NCBI RefSeq assembly: GCF_016462545.1
Contig: NZ_JAEMTA010000001.1
Span: 196,668 to 260,667, forward strand
Direction: 5' to 3'
DNA from: Mycolicibacterium sp.
GTDB taxonomy: Bacteria > Actinomycetota > Actinomycetes > Mycobacteriales > Mycobacteriaceae
DNA: 64,000 nt
Positions 8,479 to 19,796 of this stretch are shown one piece after another. Positions within the stretch are counted from its first letter, which is position 1. Every line of letters starts with the position of its first letter. A program made the position numbers and the translations under genes. A model generated the notes under the pieces. That model was not told where the DNA came from, searched no databases, and saw nothing but the letters and a program-made list of their open reading frames with translations.

Positions 8479-9576
8479 TCAGTTGATGGGCGCGTTGACC
8501 AGTTTCAGGTCGTCGAGGATCCCACGCGCCGCCACGATGCCCTCGCCCGTCTGCCACACCTCGTCGTTCACCACGAACACGCGGTTGTCGCGGGTCGCCG
8601 AGAGCTTCTTCCAGGCGTCGCTGCCGAGCACCTCGGGGGCGCGGTCCTTGGCGGCGGGGGAGTCGAACGACAGATAGACGACGTCCCCGTCTGCCGTGGA
8701 GAAGTCGGTCGACTTGGACACTTCCGACGTGCTGATCTCCTCGTAGGGCTTGTCCTTGAAGCGTTGGGTGGCCGGCCGGTCCACGCCGACCGCGCCGAGC
8801 ACGCTGGCGGGGAAGTCGTCGATGCCGAAGACCTTCATGGTGTTCTCGGTCAACTGGACCACCGACACCTGATAGTGGGTGGCGTCGTTGTCGGCGCCCG
8901 TCTTGTCCGCGGCCTGCTCGAATCCGTCGATCAGCTGATTGGCGGCGTCGACCCGACCGGTGGCCGCACCGACGGTCCGCAACGTGTCCTGCCATCCGGG
9001 TCCCGGTGGTCCGGTGAACACCGTGGGCGCAATCGCCGACAGTTCGCCGTAGGCCGTCGGGGTCAGCGCTTGAGAACCGAGGATGAGGTCTGCGTTGGCG
9101 GCTTTGATCGCCCCGAGGTCGGGCGAAGACCGGTCACCCGCGCCTGGCACGTCGTGCACGACGGTGCCGAGGTACGACGGTTGTGTAGTCGACCCATCGG
9201 GAAGCGCGGCGGCCACGATGCGGGATTGCAGACCCAGGGCGCACAGCGCGTCGAGTTGGTCGCCCGAGAGCACCACGATGCGTTGTGGGTCCGCGGGCAC
9301 CTCGGTGGTTCCCGCGGCATGGCGGACCTCGCGCGTCGGAGGGCCGTCGTCGAGCTGCGCGGGGCCGGCGGCGCAGGACTCGTCGGGCCGACGCTCGTTG
9401 CCCAGCACGCCGGCGCCGGCGATCTTCGTAGTGCTGGTGACCACCGACGACGCGGACTGCGGGTTGCCGGGCTTCTCCGAGGTCCCGCCGCAGCCAGTGG
9501 CCAAGGTCACCAACACCGCCGTCGTCACAGCTGCCGCGGCGGCGGTCGGACCCATCCGCGAGCTGAGAATCGGCAC
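8479..9576 (-). CDS. fecB: iron-siderophore substrate-binding lipoprotein FecB
   Basis: Periplasmic-type receptor for ferric siderophore (or heme) uptake, 365 aa, anchored by a lipid at Cys29 (signal peptide ending LATGC). The body fits class III, cluster A-II binding proteins: RIVVLSGDQLDALCALG begins the first lobe, DLILGSQAL follows, and a helical backbone leads to the second lobe with VYLSFDS. It is the positional ortholog of M. tuberculosis Rv3044, which is also divergent from ctaD; that protein has been linked to carboxymycobactin/heme binding. No permease or ATPase genes accompany it here, as in other mycobacteria. The ATG at 9576 gives a well-formed signal peptide. Confidence 0.9.
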   Translation of the reverse strand: MPILSSRMGPTAAAAAVTTAVLVTLATGCGGTSEKPGNPQSASSVVTSTTKIAGAGVLGNERRPDESCAAGPAQLDDGPPTREVRHAAGTTEVPADPQRIVVLSGDQLDALCALGLQSRIVAAALPDGSTTQPSYLGTVVHDVPGAGDRSSPDLGAIKAANADLILGSQALTPTAYGELSAIAPTVFTGPPGPGWQDTLRTVGAATGRVDAANQLIDGFEQAADKTGADNDATHYQVSVVQLTENTMKVFGIDDFPASVLGAVGVDRPATQRFKDKPYEEISTSEVSKSTDFSTADGDVVYLSFDSPAAKDRAPEVLGSDAWKKLSATRDNRVFVVNDEVWQTGEGIVAARGILDDLKLVNAPIN

Positions 9577-9638
9577 GTGGGCGACGTTACCAATCCCGCC
9601 CGCGCGGAGACGGTTCCGGCCCGGTCAGACGTCATTGA

Positions 9639-12779
<3,141 letters not shown>

Positions 12780-12783
12780 CCGT

Positions 12784-14238
12784 TCAGACGACGACCGCAC
12801 CGAACTCCGCACCGACGGCGCCCGTGCCCGTGACGCTTCGCCACGCTTTCGCGAGGAGCTCGACGGCCTCGGTCAGTTGATCTTCGGGCAGCGTATAGGG
12901 CACCCGGATGAATCGCTCCAGGGTGCCGTCCACGCCGAAGCGCGGGCCAGGCGGGATCTCCAGGCCCATCCGGGAGGCGGCCGCGGACAGCGCCGTGCTC
13001 ATGGGGGCGGGCAGTCGAATCCACAGCGACATCCCGCCCTGTGCCAGGTCGGGGCGCCAGTCGGGGAGGTGTTCGGCGAGCAGGGCGAGTAGCAGCGCCC
13101 GTCGTCGGCGCAGCGTCTCACGTCGTTCGGGTAGCACGTCTTCCGTGAGACCGAGAAGCCTTGCTGCAGCCAGTTGTTCGACGATCGGGGTGCCCATGTC
13201 GATGGCGGGTCGCGTCGCCCCGATCGTGCTCAGCGCGCTACGTTCCCCGCGGATCCAGCCGATCCGCAGACCACCCCAGTACGACTTCGACATCGAGCCG
13301 ACGGTCAAAACCAGGTCCCGTCTGGTGGACATCGAAGCGGCGAATGGTGGCGGCACCATCTCGTCGAGCCACATGTCGGTGATCGTCTCGTCGATGATCG
13401 TGCGGGTGCGGGTCTCGGCGATGATCTGTGCGAGGCGCCGTCGGCCCGCCGGTGGCAGCGTCATGCCCGTGGGATTGTGGTTGTCCGGGATGAGATAGGC
13501 CAGGTTGGGCGACAGTTGACGGACGGCGGCGTCGATGGCTCCGAGGTCCCAACCGTCGCGCGTCATCGCGACCGGCACCGGCCGAATTCCCTTGGTGGCC
13601 ATGGCTGCAAGGGCGCCATGATAGGTGGGCTGCTCGACCAGGACGCGGTCACCGGGCTGCGCGTAGGTCGCGAGGATCAGACCGATGGCGTGCAGGGCCC
13701 CGGTGGTCACCATGATCTCGTCTGGCTCGGTGGGAAGTCCTCGTGCGCAGTACCTTTCGGCGATGGCCTCACGCAACGGTCGTACGCCGACGAGTTCGAT
13801 CCCGATGTCGTGGAGGTAGGGGGTGACGTCCGTGGCGGCCTCGACGAACGCCTGCGCGACGGCCGTGGCGGGCGCGGCCAGCGTCGCGGCGGCGAGGTTG
13901 GCCGACGCGGTGCCGGCGAGGATGGGTGACCCGGCCGGTACGGCTACCGGTAGGGCGGTGGTGCTGCGCGCCCCCTGGCGGCCCTTGAGAAAAGCGTCCT
14001 CGCGCAGCTGCGCGTAGGCCGCCGTCACCGTGGTTCGAGACACCCGAAGCGCGTCGGCGAGCGCGCGTTCGCTGGGCAGCTGTGCTCCGACGGGCAGGCG
14101 GCCGTCGACGATCAGCATGCGCAGACCGTCGGCCAGGCCCTGATAGGCCGGTCCGCTGGCACTGGTCGTGCGCCAGTTGCCGAGTTCACGCGCCAGAAGG
14201 TCCACATCGAGCCTTCGGCCTACCAGTTCCACACTCAT
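12784..14238 (-). CDS. MocR-family transcriptional regulator (GntR wHTH fused to class I aminotransferase)
   Basis: 484 aa. The N-terminal GntR winged helix (about residues 20-95) contains LPSERALADALRVSRTTVTAAY. It is fused to a fold-type I PLP aminotransferase domain with catalytic Lys318 in GSMSKSYWGGLRIGW, plus DNHNPTGM and the Asp/Tyr region around TIIDET. MocR proteins sense PLP or a PLP-amino acid adduct and usually control the gene divergent to them. That is the case here: a 54-aa ORF and a YczE-family membrane protein are transcribed away from it. In Bacillus and actinobacteria MocR-YczE pairs are a recurring association. This gene is absent from the matching place in M. tuberculosis, so it looks inserted between serB2 and Rv3041c. 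Confidence 0.92.
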   Translation of the reverse strand: MSVELVGRRLDVDLLARELGNWRTTSASGPAYQGLADGLRMLIVDGRLPVGAQLPSERALADALRVSRTTVTAAYAQLREDAFLKGRQGARSTTALPVAVPAGSPILAGTASANLAAATLAAPATAVAQAFVEAATDVTPYLHDIGIELVGVRPLREAIAERYCARGLPTEPDEIMVTTGALHAIGLILATYAQPGDRVLVEQPTYHGALAAMATKGIRPVPVAMTRDGWDLGAIDAAVRQLSPNLAYLIPDNHNPTGMTLPPAGRRRLAQIIAETRTRTIIDETITDMWLDEMVPPPFAASMSTRRDLVLTVGSMSKSYWGGLRIGWIRGERSALSTIGATRPAIDMGTPIVEQLAAARLLGLTEDVLPERRETLRRRRALLLALLAEHLPDWRPDLAQGGMSLWIRLPAPMSTALSAAASRMGLEIPPGPRFGVDGTLERFIRVPYTLPEDQLTEAVELLAKAWRSVTGTGAVGAEFGAVVV

Positions 14239-14241
14239 CGA

Positions 14242-14283
14242 GGCCAGTTTGCCTCAACTGGCTATTGATGACAAGGCCAGTTC
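14242..14283. promoter_or_regulatory. candidate MocR operator: three GCCAGTT boxes
   Basis: The 62-bp divergent intergenic region contains GGCCAGTT at 14242-14249 and 14276-14283 as direct repeats 34 bp apart. An inverted copy, AACTGGCT, lies at 14256-14263. Direct repeats of unequal spacing on one DNA face are typical of MocR sites, since the dimeric head-to-tail aminotransferase domains position the two wHTHs apart. The first box is 3 bases from the mocR start codon, which suggests autoregulation. Confidence 0.5.
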
Positions 14284-14300
14284 GACGTCAAAATCGACGC

Positions 14301-14465
14301 ATGGCACAACACTGGACCTCGCGAATGACGCGGAGAGCACGCGAGATGGGTCGCGTCTTCCGCGCGGAACCACACCCCCGCGGGCGCCTCGAGATCGACG
14401 CGGATGCCCGCCGGCTGCGCAGCGAGCTCGACGCCATCCGTGCGCGATTCCCGGATCACGCATGA
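14301..14465 (+). CDS. small basic hypothetical protein (54 aa)
   Basis: Short ORF beginning MAQHWTSRMTRRAREMGRV and ending RSELDAIRARFPDHA. It is Arg-rich in the first half and amphipathic helical in the second, with no signal peptide or membrane helix. The ATG is the first one downstream of the candidate MocR operator, and the TGA overlaps the YczE-like gene's ATG (ATGA), so it is probably translated and coupled. No family recognised. A non-coding 5' leader is possible but less likely given the precise overlap. Confidence 0.5.
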   Translation: MAQHWTSRMTRRAREMGRVFRAEPHPRGRLEIDADARRLRSELDAIRARFPDHA

Positions 14466-15145
14466 CGAGGGCATGTGGGCGCGGGGTGGCCCTGCTCGTC
14501 GGCCTGATGGGCTACGGGTTCTCGATGGCCATGATGGTTCGCGCCGGCCTCGGACTGGACCCGTGGGACGTGTTCCACCAGGGCCTCGCCGGGCGGACGG
14601 GCATGACGATCGGCCTCGCGTCCGCCGTAGTCGGCGTGGCCGTCTTGCTGGCCTGGATCCCACTGCGCAACCGGCCGGGGATCGGCACGGTGGCCAACGT
14701 CATCGTCATCGCCGTCACGGTGGACGCCGGCATGGCCCTGTTGCCCGCGCCGACGGAGATGCCCATCCGAATCGCGATGATGCTCGGCGCCGTCCTCCTC
14801 AACGCTCTGAGCACGGTCCTCTACATCGGCGCCGGCCTCGGGCCCGGCCCGCGGGACGGTCTGATGACCGGCCTGGTCGCTCGCACCGGACTCTCGGTCC
14901 GTCTGGTGCGTACGTCCATCGAGGCCACCGTCTTGGCCGTCGGATGGTTGCTCGGCGGAACCGTCGGAGTCGGGACGCTGGTGTACGCCTTCGGGATCGG
15001 CCCACTGGTGCAGTTGACTTTGCGCATCACGCCGCGCCGGTGGCTTGCGGTGAGCGGCTGGGCCTTCGCCGAACCCGTCCTGACTACGATGGGCGAGTGC
15101 CCGCCGCCGGAGACGAAGCAGACGACGTCGACCCAGACCTGCTGA
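14462..15145 (+). CDS. YczE/YitT-family integral membrane protein
   Basis: 227 aa with about five hydrophobic helices (VALLVGLMGYGFSMAMMVRA, MTIGLASAVVGVAVLLAWIP, VANVIVIAVTVDAGMALLP, IRIAMMLGAVLLNALSTVLY, TVLAVGWLLGGTVGVGTLV). Motifs LGLDPWDVFHQGLA and GLGPGPRDGLMTGL are internal repeats characteristic of the YczE family. The function is unknown but is linked by neighbourhood to MocR/PLP-type regulators, suggesting transport of a B6- or amino-acid-related compound. The last ~16 residues (Cys-, Thr- and Gln-rich) are read out of frame through the start of the next gene, a 49-bp overlap that looks like readthrough created by insertion. Confidence 0.85.
   Translation: MTRACGRGVALLVGLMGYGFSMAMMVRAGLGLDPWDVFHQGLAGRTGMTIGLASAVVGVAVLLAWIPLRNRPGIGTVANVIVIAVTVDAGMALLPAPTEMPIRIAMMLGAVLLNALSTVLYIGAGLGPGPRDGLMTGLVARTGLSVRLVRTSIEATVLAVGWLLGGTVGVGTLVYAFGIGPLVQLTLRITPRRWLAVSGWAFAEPVLTTMGECPPPETKQTTSTQTC
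15085..15090 (+). promoter_or_regulatory. -10 box of a leaderless promoter for the Rv3041c-like ATPase
   Basis: TACGAT ends 6 bases before GTG 15097, the spacing expected when transcription starts on the first base of the start codon. It lies inside the yczE coding sequence and supports GTG 15097 as the true start of the ATPase. Confidence 0.55.
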
Positions 15146-15945
15146 TCGACTTCGCGAAGATCAGCCTGAGGCGCGGAGGGAAGACCCTCGTCGGACCCGT
15201 CACCTGGGCGGTCGAGCTCGACGAGCGCTGGGTGGTCATCGGGCCCAACGGCGCAGGCAAGACATCGCTCCTGCGCATCGCCGCGGCCATGGAGTACCCG
15301 TCGACGGGCACCGCGTACGTGCTCGGTGAGCGACTCGGCCGCACCGACATGTCCGAGTTGCGAGCGCGCGTCGGCCTGAGCTCCTCGGCGCTGAGCCAGC
15401 GCGTCCCCGACGACGAGGTGGTCCGCGACCTGGTCGTCTCGGCCGGCTACGCGGTGCTCGGCCGGTGGCGCGAGAAGTACGAGGACGTCGACTACGAACA
15501 GGCCGTCGACATGTTGGAAAGCCTTGGAGCAGAACACCTTGCGGAACGCACCTACGGGACGTTGTCGGAGGGGGAGCGCAAGCGGGTGCTGATCGCGCGG
15601 TCGCTGATGACCGACCCCGAGCTGCTGCTGCTCGATGAGCCTGCGGCCGGGCTGGATCTGGGTGGGCGGGAGGAACTGGTGGCCCGGCTGGCCGACCTGG
15701 CCGCCGACCCCGACTCCCCGGCGACCGTGCTGGTCACCCATCACGTCGAGGAGATCCCCCCGGGGTTCAGCCACTGCCTGATCCTCTCCGAGGGCACCGT
15801 GGTCGCCGCCGGTCTGCTGACCGACGTGCTGACGTCGGAGAATTTATCGAAGGCGTTCGGCCAGTCGATCGCCCTCGACGTCATCGACGGGCGCTACTTC
15901 GCCCGTCGAACCCGCAGTCGCGCCGCGCATAGGAGGGCCACGTGA
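15097..15945 (+). CDS. ABC transporter ATP-binding protein (Rv3041c ortholog)
   Basis: Single ATPase module of 282 aa. Walker A GPNGAGKTS, signature LSEGERKRV, Walker B LLLLDEPAAGLDLGG and an H-loop in VTHHVEEIP are all present. The signature has SEGE in place of SGGQ, as in YlmA/ModF-like soluble ABC proteins. No permease is encoded nearby in this or related mycobacteria, so it may be a stand-alone ATPase or serve a distant partner. GTG 15097 is chosen because it matches the known N-terminus (…DDVDPDLLIDF) and sits behind a -10 box. The stop overlaps the next start. Confidence 0.9.
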   Translation: MPAAGDEADDVDPDLLIDFAKISLRRGGKTLVGPVTWAVELDERWVVIGPNGAGKTSLLRIAAAMEYPSTGTAYVLGERLGRTDMSELRARVGLSSSALSQRVPDDEVVRDLVVSAGYAVLGRWREKYEDVDYEQAVDMLESLGAEHLAERTYGTLSEGERKRVLIARSLMTDPELLLLDEPAAGLDLGGREELVARLADLAADPDSPATVLVTHHVEEIPPGFSHCLILSEGTVVAAGLLTDVLTSENLSKAFGQSIALDVIDGRYFARRTRSRAAHRRAT

Positions 15946-16757
15946 CCGACCCATTGGTGCCGCGGCCAGCGTCCACCGTGATGCTGGTCCGCGAGAAGGG
16001 CGACATCGAGGTGTTCCTCATGCGCCGTCATTCGCAGATGGACTTCGTCGCGGGCGTGATGGTGTTCCCCGGGGGAGGCGTCGACGAGCGTGACCGCGGC
16101 GCCGACATCGCCTGGTACGGCCCTGGCAAGGATTGGTGGGCCGGTCGGCTCAACGTCGACGCTGACCTAGCCGAGGCGCTGGTGTGCGCCGCCGCCCGCG
16201 AGACGTTCGAGGAGTCCGGTGTGCTGTTCGCCGGTGCCGCCGACGACTCCGACGTCCTCGTCGACGACGCATCGGTGTATCGCGAGCAACGAGCGGCGCT
16301 GGCCGCCAACTCCCTGTCCTTCGCGGACTTCCTGCGCAGCGAGAACCTCGTGCTGCGAGCCGACCTGCTCCGACCCTGGGCCAACTGGGTCACGCCCAAG
16401 GAGGAACGCACGCGACGCTATGACACCTTCTTCTTCCTCGGTGCACTTCCCGCGGGGCAACGCGCCGACGGCGACAACACCGAATCCGACCGCGCTTTCT
16501 GGACGACCCCGCGGGCTGCGCTGACGGAGTTCGAGGAAGGCCGGTCGTTCCTGCTTCCACCCACCTGGACCCAGCTGGACTCGCTCGACGGGCGCACCGT
16601 CGCCGAGGTGCTGGCCGTGGAACGAACGATCGTCCCCATGGAGCCGAGTCTGAGCGCCGACAAGGGCACCGGGGACTGGAACATCGAGTTCTTCGACGGG
16701 GCCAGGTACAACGCCGCCCGCAACAAGCGCGCGCCCGAGGGCTACGAGAAGACGTGA
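15942..16757 (+). CDS. NUDIX hydrolase (Rv3040c ortholog)
   Basis: 271 aa hydrolase predicted to act on a nucleoside diphosphate linked to another moiety, possibly a CoA derivative. The Nudix box is split, as in NUDT19-like enzymes: [10 protein letters not shown] (about residue 47) is separated by an insert from the helix [11 protein letters not shown] (about 86), which carries the metal-binding Glu residues. GTG 15942 is preceded by AGGAGG at 15931-15936. It overlaps the ATPase stop upstream and the crotonase start downstream (GTGA overlaps). Synteny with the echA17 neighbour suggests a role in acyl-CoA metabolism. Confidence 0.9.
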   Translation: MTDPLVPRPASTVMLVREKGDIEVFLMRRHSQMDFVAGVMVFPGGGVDERDRGADIAWYGPGKDWWAGRLNVDADLAEALVCAAARETFEESGVLFAGAADDSDVLVDDASVYREQRAALAANSLSFADFLRSENLVLRADLLRPWANWVTPKEERTRRYDTFFFLGALPAGQRADGDNTESDRAFWTTPRAALTEFEEGRSFLLPPTWTQLDSLDGRTVAEVLAVERTIVPMEPSLSADKGTGDWNIEFFDGARYNAARNKRAPEGYEKT

Positions 16758-17395
16758 ACGAGTTCGTCAGCGCCCACGTCAAGGACGGCGTCGGCACCCT
16801 TCTGCTGTCACGACCGCCGAAGAACACGCTGACCCGTCAGATGTACCGGGAGATCACGTCGACCGCCGCTGAGTTGGGGGCACACCCCGACGCGGCGGCC
16901 GTCATCGTCTTCGGTGGCCACGAGATCTTCTCCGCCGGGAGCGACGCAGCCGAGTCGAGCACGCTCGACGCCGACGGCGTGGTCGTCGCGGCACAGGTCG
17001 CACTGCGAGCGATGGACGCCGTGGTCGCGATCCCCAAGCCGACGGTCGCAGCGGTCACGGGGTACGCGCTCGGCAGCGGGCTGACGCTTGCGCTCGCCGC
17101 CGACTGGCGCATCAGCGGCGACAACGTGAAGTTCGGCGCGACGCAGATCCTCGAGGGCCTGGCACCGACCGAAGCCGACGCCGAGCGACTGGCACGCGCA
17201 ATCGGCGACAGCAAGGCGAAGGAGCTGATGTTCAGCGGGCGCTTCGCCGGCGCCCCCGAAGCACTCGAGCTGGGCCTTGTCGACGAGTTGGTCGCACCGG
17301 ACCACGTGTACGACGCCGCCGTGGCCTGGGCGCAGCGCTTCATCGACGTCCCCGCTCAGGCGTTGGCCGCGGCAAAGGCCGCGTTCGCCCGATGA
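16754..17395 (+). CDS. echA17: enoyl-CoA hydratase/isomerase-family protein EchA17, short and lacking catalytic Glu residues
   Basis: Crotonase-fold protein of 213 aa. The CoA/oxyanion-hole strands are present ([11 protein letters not shown] and GYALGSGLT). The two Glu residues that hydrate the double bond in classical hydratases are not: the first position is Thr (GSGLTLA instead of GGGCELA) and the second is Gln in [10 protein letters not shown]. tuberculosis EchA17 keeps the second Glu. The chain also ends about 40 residues early, right after the ALAAAKAAF helix, removing the C-terminal helices used for trimerisation and the acyl pocket. Position and sequence identify it as the Rv3039c ortholog. 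A different reaction, or degeneration, is likely. Confidence 0.85.
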   Translation: MNEFVSAHVKDGVGTLLLSRPPKNTLTRQMYREITSTAAELGAHPDAAAVIVFGGHEIFSAGSDAAESSTLDADGVVVAAQVALRAMDAVVAIPKPTVAAVTGYALGSGLTLALAADWRISGDNVKFGATQILEGLAPTEADAERLARAIGDSKAKELMFSGRFAGAPEALELGLVDELVAPDHVYDAAVAWAQRFIDVPAQALAAAKAAFAR

Positions 17396-17425
17396 GCTAG
17401 CTCGAAGTGCCCCGGCCCGGGCCGT

Positions 17426-17431
17426 TAGGCT
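17426..17431 (+). promoter_or_regulatory. -10 box before the Rv3038c-like methyltransferase
   Basis: TAGGCT ends 7 bases before ATG 17439, the spacing of a leaderless mycobacterial transcript. Confidence 0.5.
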
Positions 17432-17438
17432 GCCCTTC

Positions 17439-18545
17439 ATGACGAGTACCGATCGCGAGCCCGTGGAAGCTGCGCAGCAACATGTCGCCGCCGGGGCGGC
17501 TCCGATGCCCGATGTCGCCGCCGGGGCGGCTCCAGTGCCCGATGTCGCCGCCGGGGCGGCTCCAGTGCCCGATGTCGCCGCCGGGGCGGCTCCGACGCCC
17601 AACCCGCACGCCACCGCCGAAGAGGTCGAGGCCGCCCGCCACGACACCAAGCTCGCGCAGGTGCTCTATCACGACTGGGAAGCCGAGACCTACGACGACA
17701 AGTGGTCCATCTCGTACGACCAGCGCTGCATCGACTACGCGCGGGGCCGCTTCGACGCCATCGTGCCGGACGACATTCAACGCGAGCTGCCCTACGACCG
17801 TGCCCTCGAGCTGGGCTGCGGCACCGGGTTCTTCCTGCTGAACCTCGTCCAGTCCGGGGTGGCCCGCCGGGGCTCGGTGACCGACCTCTCGCCAGGCATG
17901 GTCAAGGTGGCAGTCCGCAACGGTGAGGGGCTGGGGCTCGACATCGACGGGAAGGTCGCCGACGCCGAGGGCATCCCGTACGACGACGACACCTTCGATT
18001 TGGTCGTCGGACATGCGGTGCTGCATCACATCCCCGACGTCGAGCTCTCACTGCGCGAGGTGGTGCGGGTGCTCAAGCCGGGCGGCCGCTTCGTGTTCGC
18101 CGGCGAGCCCACCACGAAGGGCAACGTCTACGCGCGCAACCTGTCGACCCTGACCTGGCGCGTGGCCACCACCGTCACCAAGTTGCCGGGCTTGGAGGGC
18201 TGGCGCCGTCCGCAGGAGGAGTTGGACGAATCCTCCCGGGCAGCTGCCCTGGAGGCCATCGTCGACCTGCACACCTTCGAGCCTGGCGATCTCGAACGGA
18301 TGGCCACGGCCGCGGGCGCGGTCGACGTCCGCACCGCGAGCGAGGAGTTCACCGCGGCGATGCTCGGTTGGCCGATCCGGACCTTCGAGGCGTCGGTGCC
18401 GCCCGGTCGACTGGGCTGGGGTTGGGCGAAGTTCGCCTTCAACGGTTGGATGTCGCTGAGCTGGGTCGACGCCAACGTGTGGCGGCGGGTCGTGCCGAAG
18501 GGGTGGTTCTACAACGTGATGGTCACCGGGGTCAAGCCGTCGTAG
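17439..18545 (+). CDS. SAM-dependent methyltransferase (Rv3038c ortholog) with repetitive N-terminus
   Basis: 368 aa class I methyltransferase. The SAM-binding core begins about residue 115 with ALELGCGTGFFLLNL, then SVTDLSPGMVKVA, the acidic loop VADAEGIPYDDDTFD and HAVLHHIPD. The end of the chain is a hydrophobic region (GWGWAKFAFNGWMSLSW) that may contact membrane lipid. The N-terminal 55 residues are low complexity: four copies of a 10-residue unit VAAGAAPxPD. It lies in the stretch associated with methylglucose-lipopolysaccharide synthesis in mycobacteria, so a polysaccharide or lipid acceptor is plausible. Confidence 0.9.
   Translation: MTSTDREPVEAAQQHVAAGAAPMPDVAAGAAPVPDVAAGAAPVPDVAAGAAPTPNPHATAEEVEAARHDTKLAQVLYHDWEAETYDDKWSISYDQRCIDYARGRFDAIVPDDIQRELPYDRALELGCGTGFFLLNLVQSGVARRGSVTDLSPGMVKVAVRNGEGLGLDIDGKVADAEGIPYDDDTFDLVVGHAVLHHIPDVELSLREVVRVLKPGGRFVFAGEPTTKGNVYARNLSTLTWRVATTVTKLPGLEGWRRPQEELDESSRAAALEAIVDLHTFEPGDLERMATAAGAVDVRTASEEFTAAMLGWPIRTFEASVPPGRLGWGWAKFAFNGWMSLSWVDANVWRRVVPKGWFYNVMVTGVKPS
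17481..17600 (+). repeat. in-frame 30-bp tandem repeat, four copies
   Basis: Four units of 30 bp (17481-17510, 17511-17540, 17541-17570, 17571-17600), differing only at the first base of unit 1 and near the end (GATG, AGTG, AGTG, GACG). They encode VAAGAAPxPD four times in the methyltransferase N-terminus. Near-identity at DNA level indicates recent expansion, and copy number is likely to vary between strains. Confidence 0.95.
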
Positions 18546-19729
18546 GGGGCGGCCTGCGCTTCACGCCGGACGACGTCGCCTACCTCGCCGGCGACGACGG
18601 CGCCTACGCATTGGCCGAGGCCGACGGATTAGCGCTGAGCGACGCCCGACGTGTCTCCGACGTCGCGTCGCTGCGTGCCCGCTTCGGCGATCGTACGGCG
18701 GTCCTCGTCGAGACCACGTTGCTGCGGCGCAGGGCGGCGGCCAAGTTTCCCGACGCGTCGAACTGGCTGTTCACCGAGGAGGCGCTCGAGCAGGCCACCG
18801 CCGCCGCGGTAGGCGCACACCGCGCCGCGAGGCTGGCGGGCAGGGCCGTCCACGACGTGACCTGTTCCATCGGAACCGAACTCGCGGCACTGCGACATTC
18901 GGCCAGCCATGTGGTGGGCAGCGACGTCGACGAGGTGCGACTCGCGATGGCTCGCCACAACGTGGCTCTCGACGGTGCCGAGGTGCTGCTCTGTCGCGCC
19001 GACGCCCTGCGGCCCGTCACACGCGGCACCACCGTGATCGCCGATCCGGCGCGGCGCAGCGCCGGGCGACGCACCTTTCACCCACGCGATTACACGCCTG
19101 CCCTCGATGATCTGCTCTCCGTCTACGCGGATCGGGATCTGGTCGTGAAGTGTGCTCCGGGAATCGATTTCGACGAGGTGGGCCGGCTCGGCTTCGACGG
19201 CGAGATCGAGGTGACCTCCTTGGGTGGCGGTGTCCGCGAGGCGTGCCTATGGTCACCCGGGCTGTCCTCGCCCGCGGTCACCCGGCGGGCGACCATCTTG
19301 GACCGGGCCGAGGAGGTCACCGACGCCGAACCCGACGACTGCCGCGTCGCGCCGGCGGGCCGGTGGATCGTCGATCCCGATGGCGCAGTGGTCAGGGCGG
19401 GACTGGTGCGGCACTACGGCGCACGTCACGGACTGTGGCAGCTAGACCCGGCGATCGCCTACCTGTCGGGTGACGAATTGCCCTCCGGCATACGAGGATT
19501 CGAGGTGATCGCCGAGCTCGGATTCAATGAGCGCGCCTTGCGACGAGAGCTCGCAGCCCGGGACGTGGGAGCGTTGGAGATCCTGGTCCGAGGCGTGGCC
19601 GTCGATCCCGACGCGCTGCGGACCCGGCTGCGGTTGAAGGGATCGCAACGGCTGTCCATGGTGATCACCCGAATCGGTGCGGGAAGTGCGAGCCGGGCGG
19701 TGGCGTACCTTTGCCGACCGTCCCGCTGA
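18503..19729 (+). CDS. THUMP-like class I SAM-dependent methyltransferase (Rv3037c ortholog)
   Basis: About 390-408 aa. Residues from RFTPDDVAYLAG onward match the mycobacterial Rv3037c family. The methyltransferase core has DVTCSIGTELAALRH (SAM loop), VVGSDVDEVRLAMARHN and IADPARRSAGRR. A C-terminal THUMP-like domain ends the chain. Rv3037c has been discussed as an MGLP methyltransferase, though the fold resembles RNA methyltransferases. The start is unclear: no ATG/GTG lies near the conserved N-terminus. GTG 18503 overlaps the previous gene by 43 bp; CTG 18554 behind AGGGGG (18545-18550) would begin right at the conserved region. I use GTG 18503 with low certainty. Confidence 0.82.
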   Translation: MVLQRDGHRGQAVVGGGLRFTPDDVAYLAGDDGAYALAEADGLALSDARRVSDVASLRARFGDRTAVLVETTLLRRRAAAKFPDASNWLFTEEALEQATAAAVGAHRAARLAGRAVHDVTCSIGTELAALRHSASHVVGSDVDEVRLAMARHNVALDGAEVLLCRADALRPVTRGTTVIADPARRSAGRRTFHPRDYTPALDDLLSVYADRDLVVKCAPGIDFDEVGRLGFDGEIEVTSLGGGVREACLWSPGLSSPAVTRRATILDRAEEVTDAEPDDCRVAPAGRWIVDPDGAVVRAGLVRHYGARHGLWQLDPAIAYLSGDELPSGIRGFEVIAELGFNERALRRELAARDVGALEILVRGVAVDPDALRTRLRLKGSQRLSMVITRIGAGSASRAVAYLCRPSR

Positions 19730-19796
19730 GCGGGCACGGGTAATGTGGCGTCCGCGGCGCCGGTGCCGCGTCCTCGGGGTGAAGGGTTCTCGATAG

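Noticed and set aside
17481..17600. Four 30-bp direct repeats considered as a CRISPR array
   Set aside because: There are no spacers; units are directly adjacent and in frame within a coding sequence.
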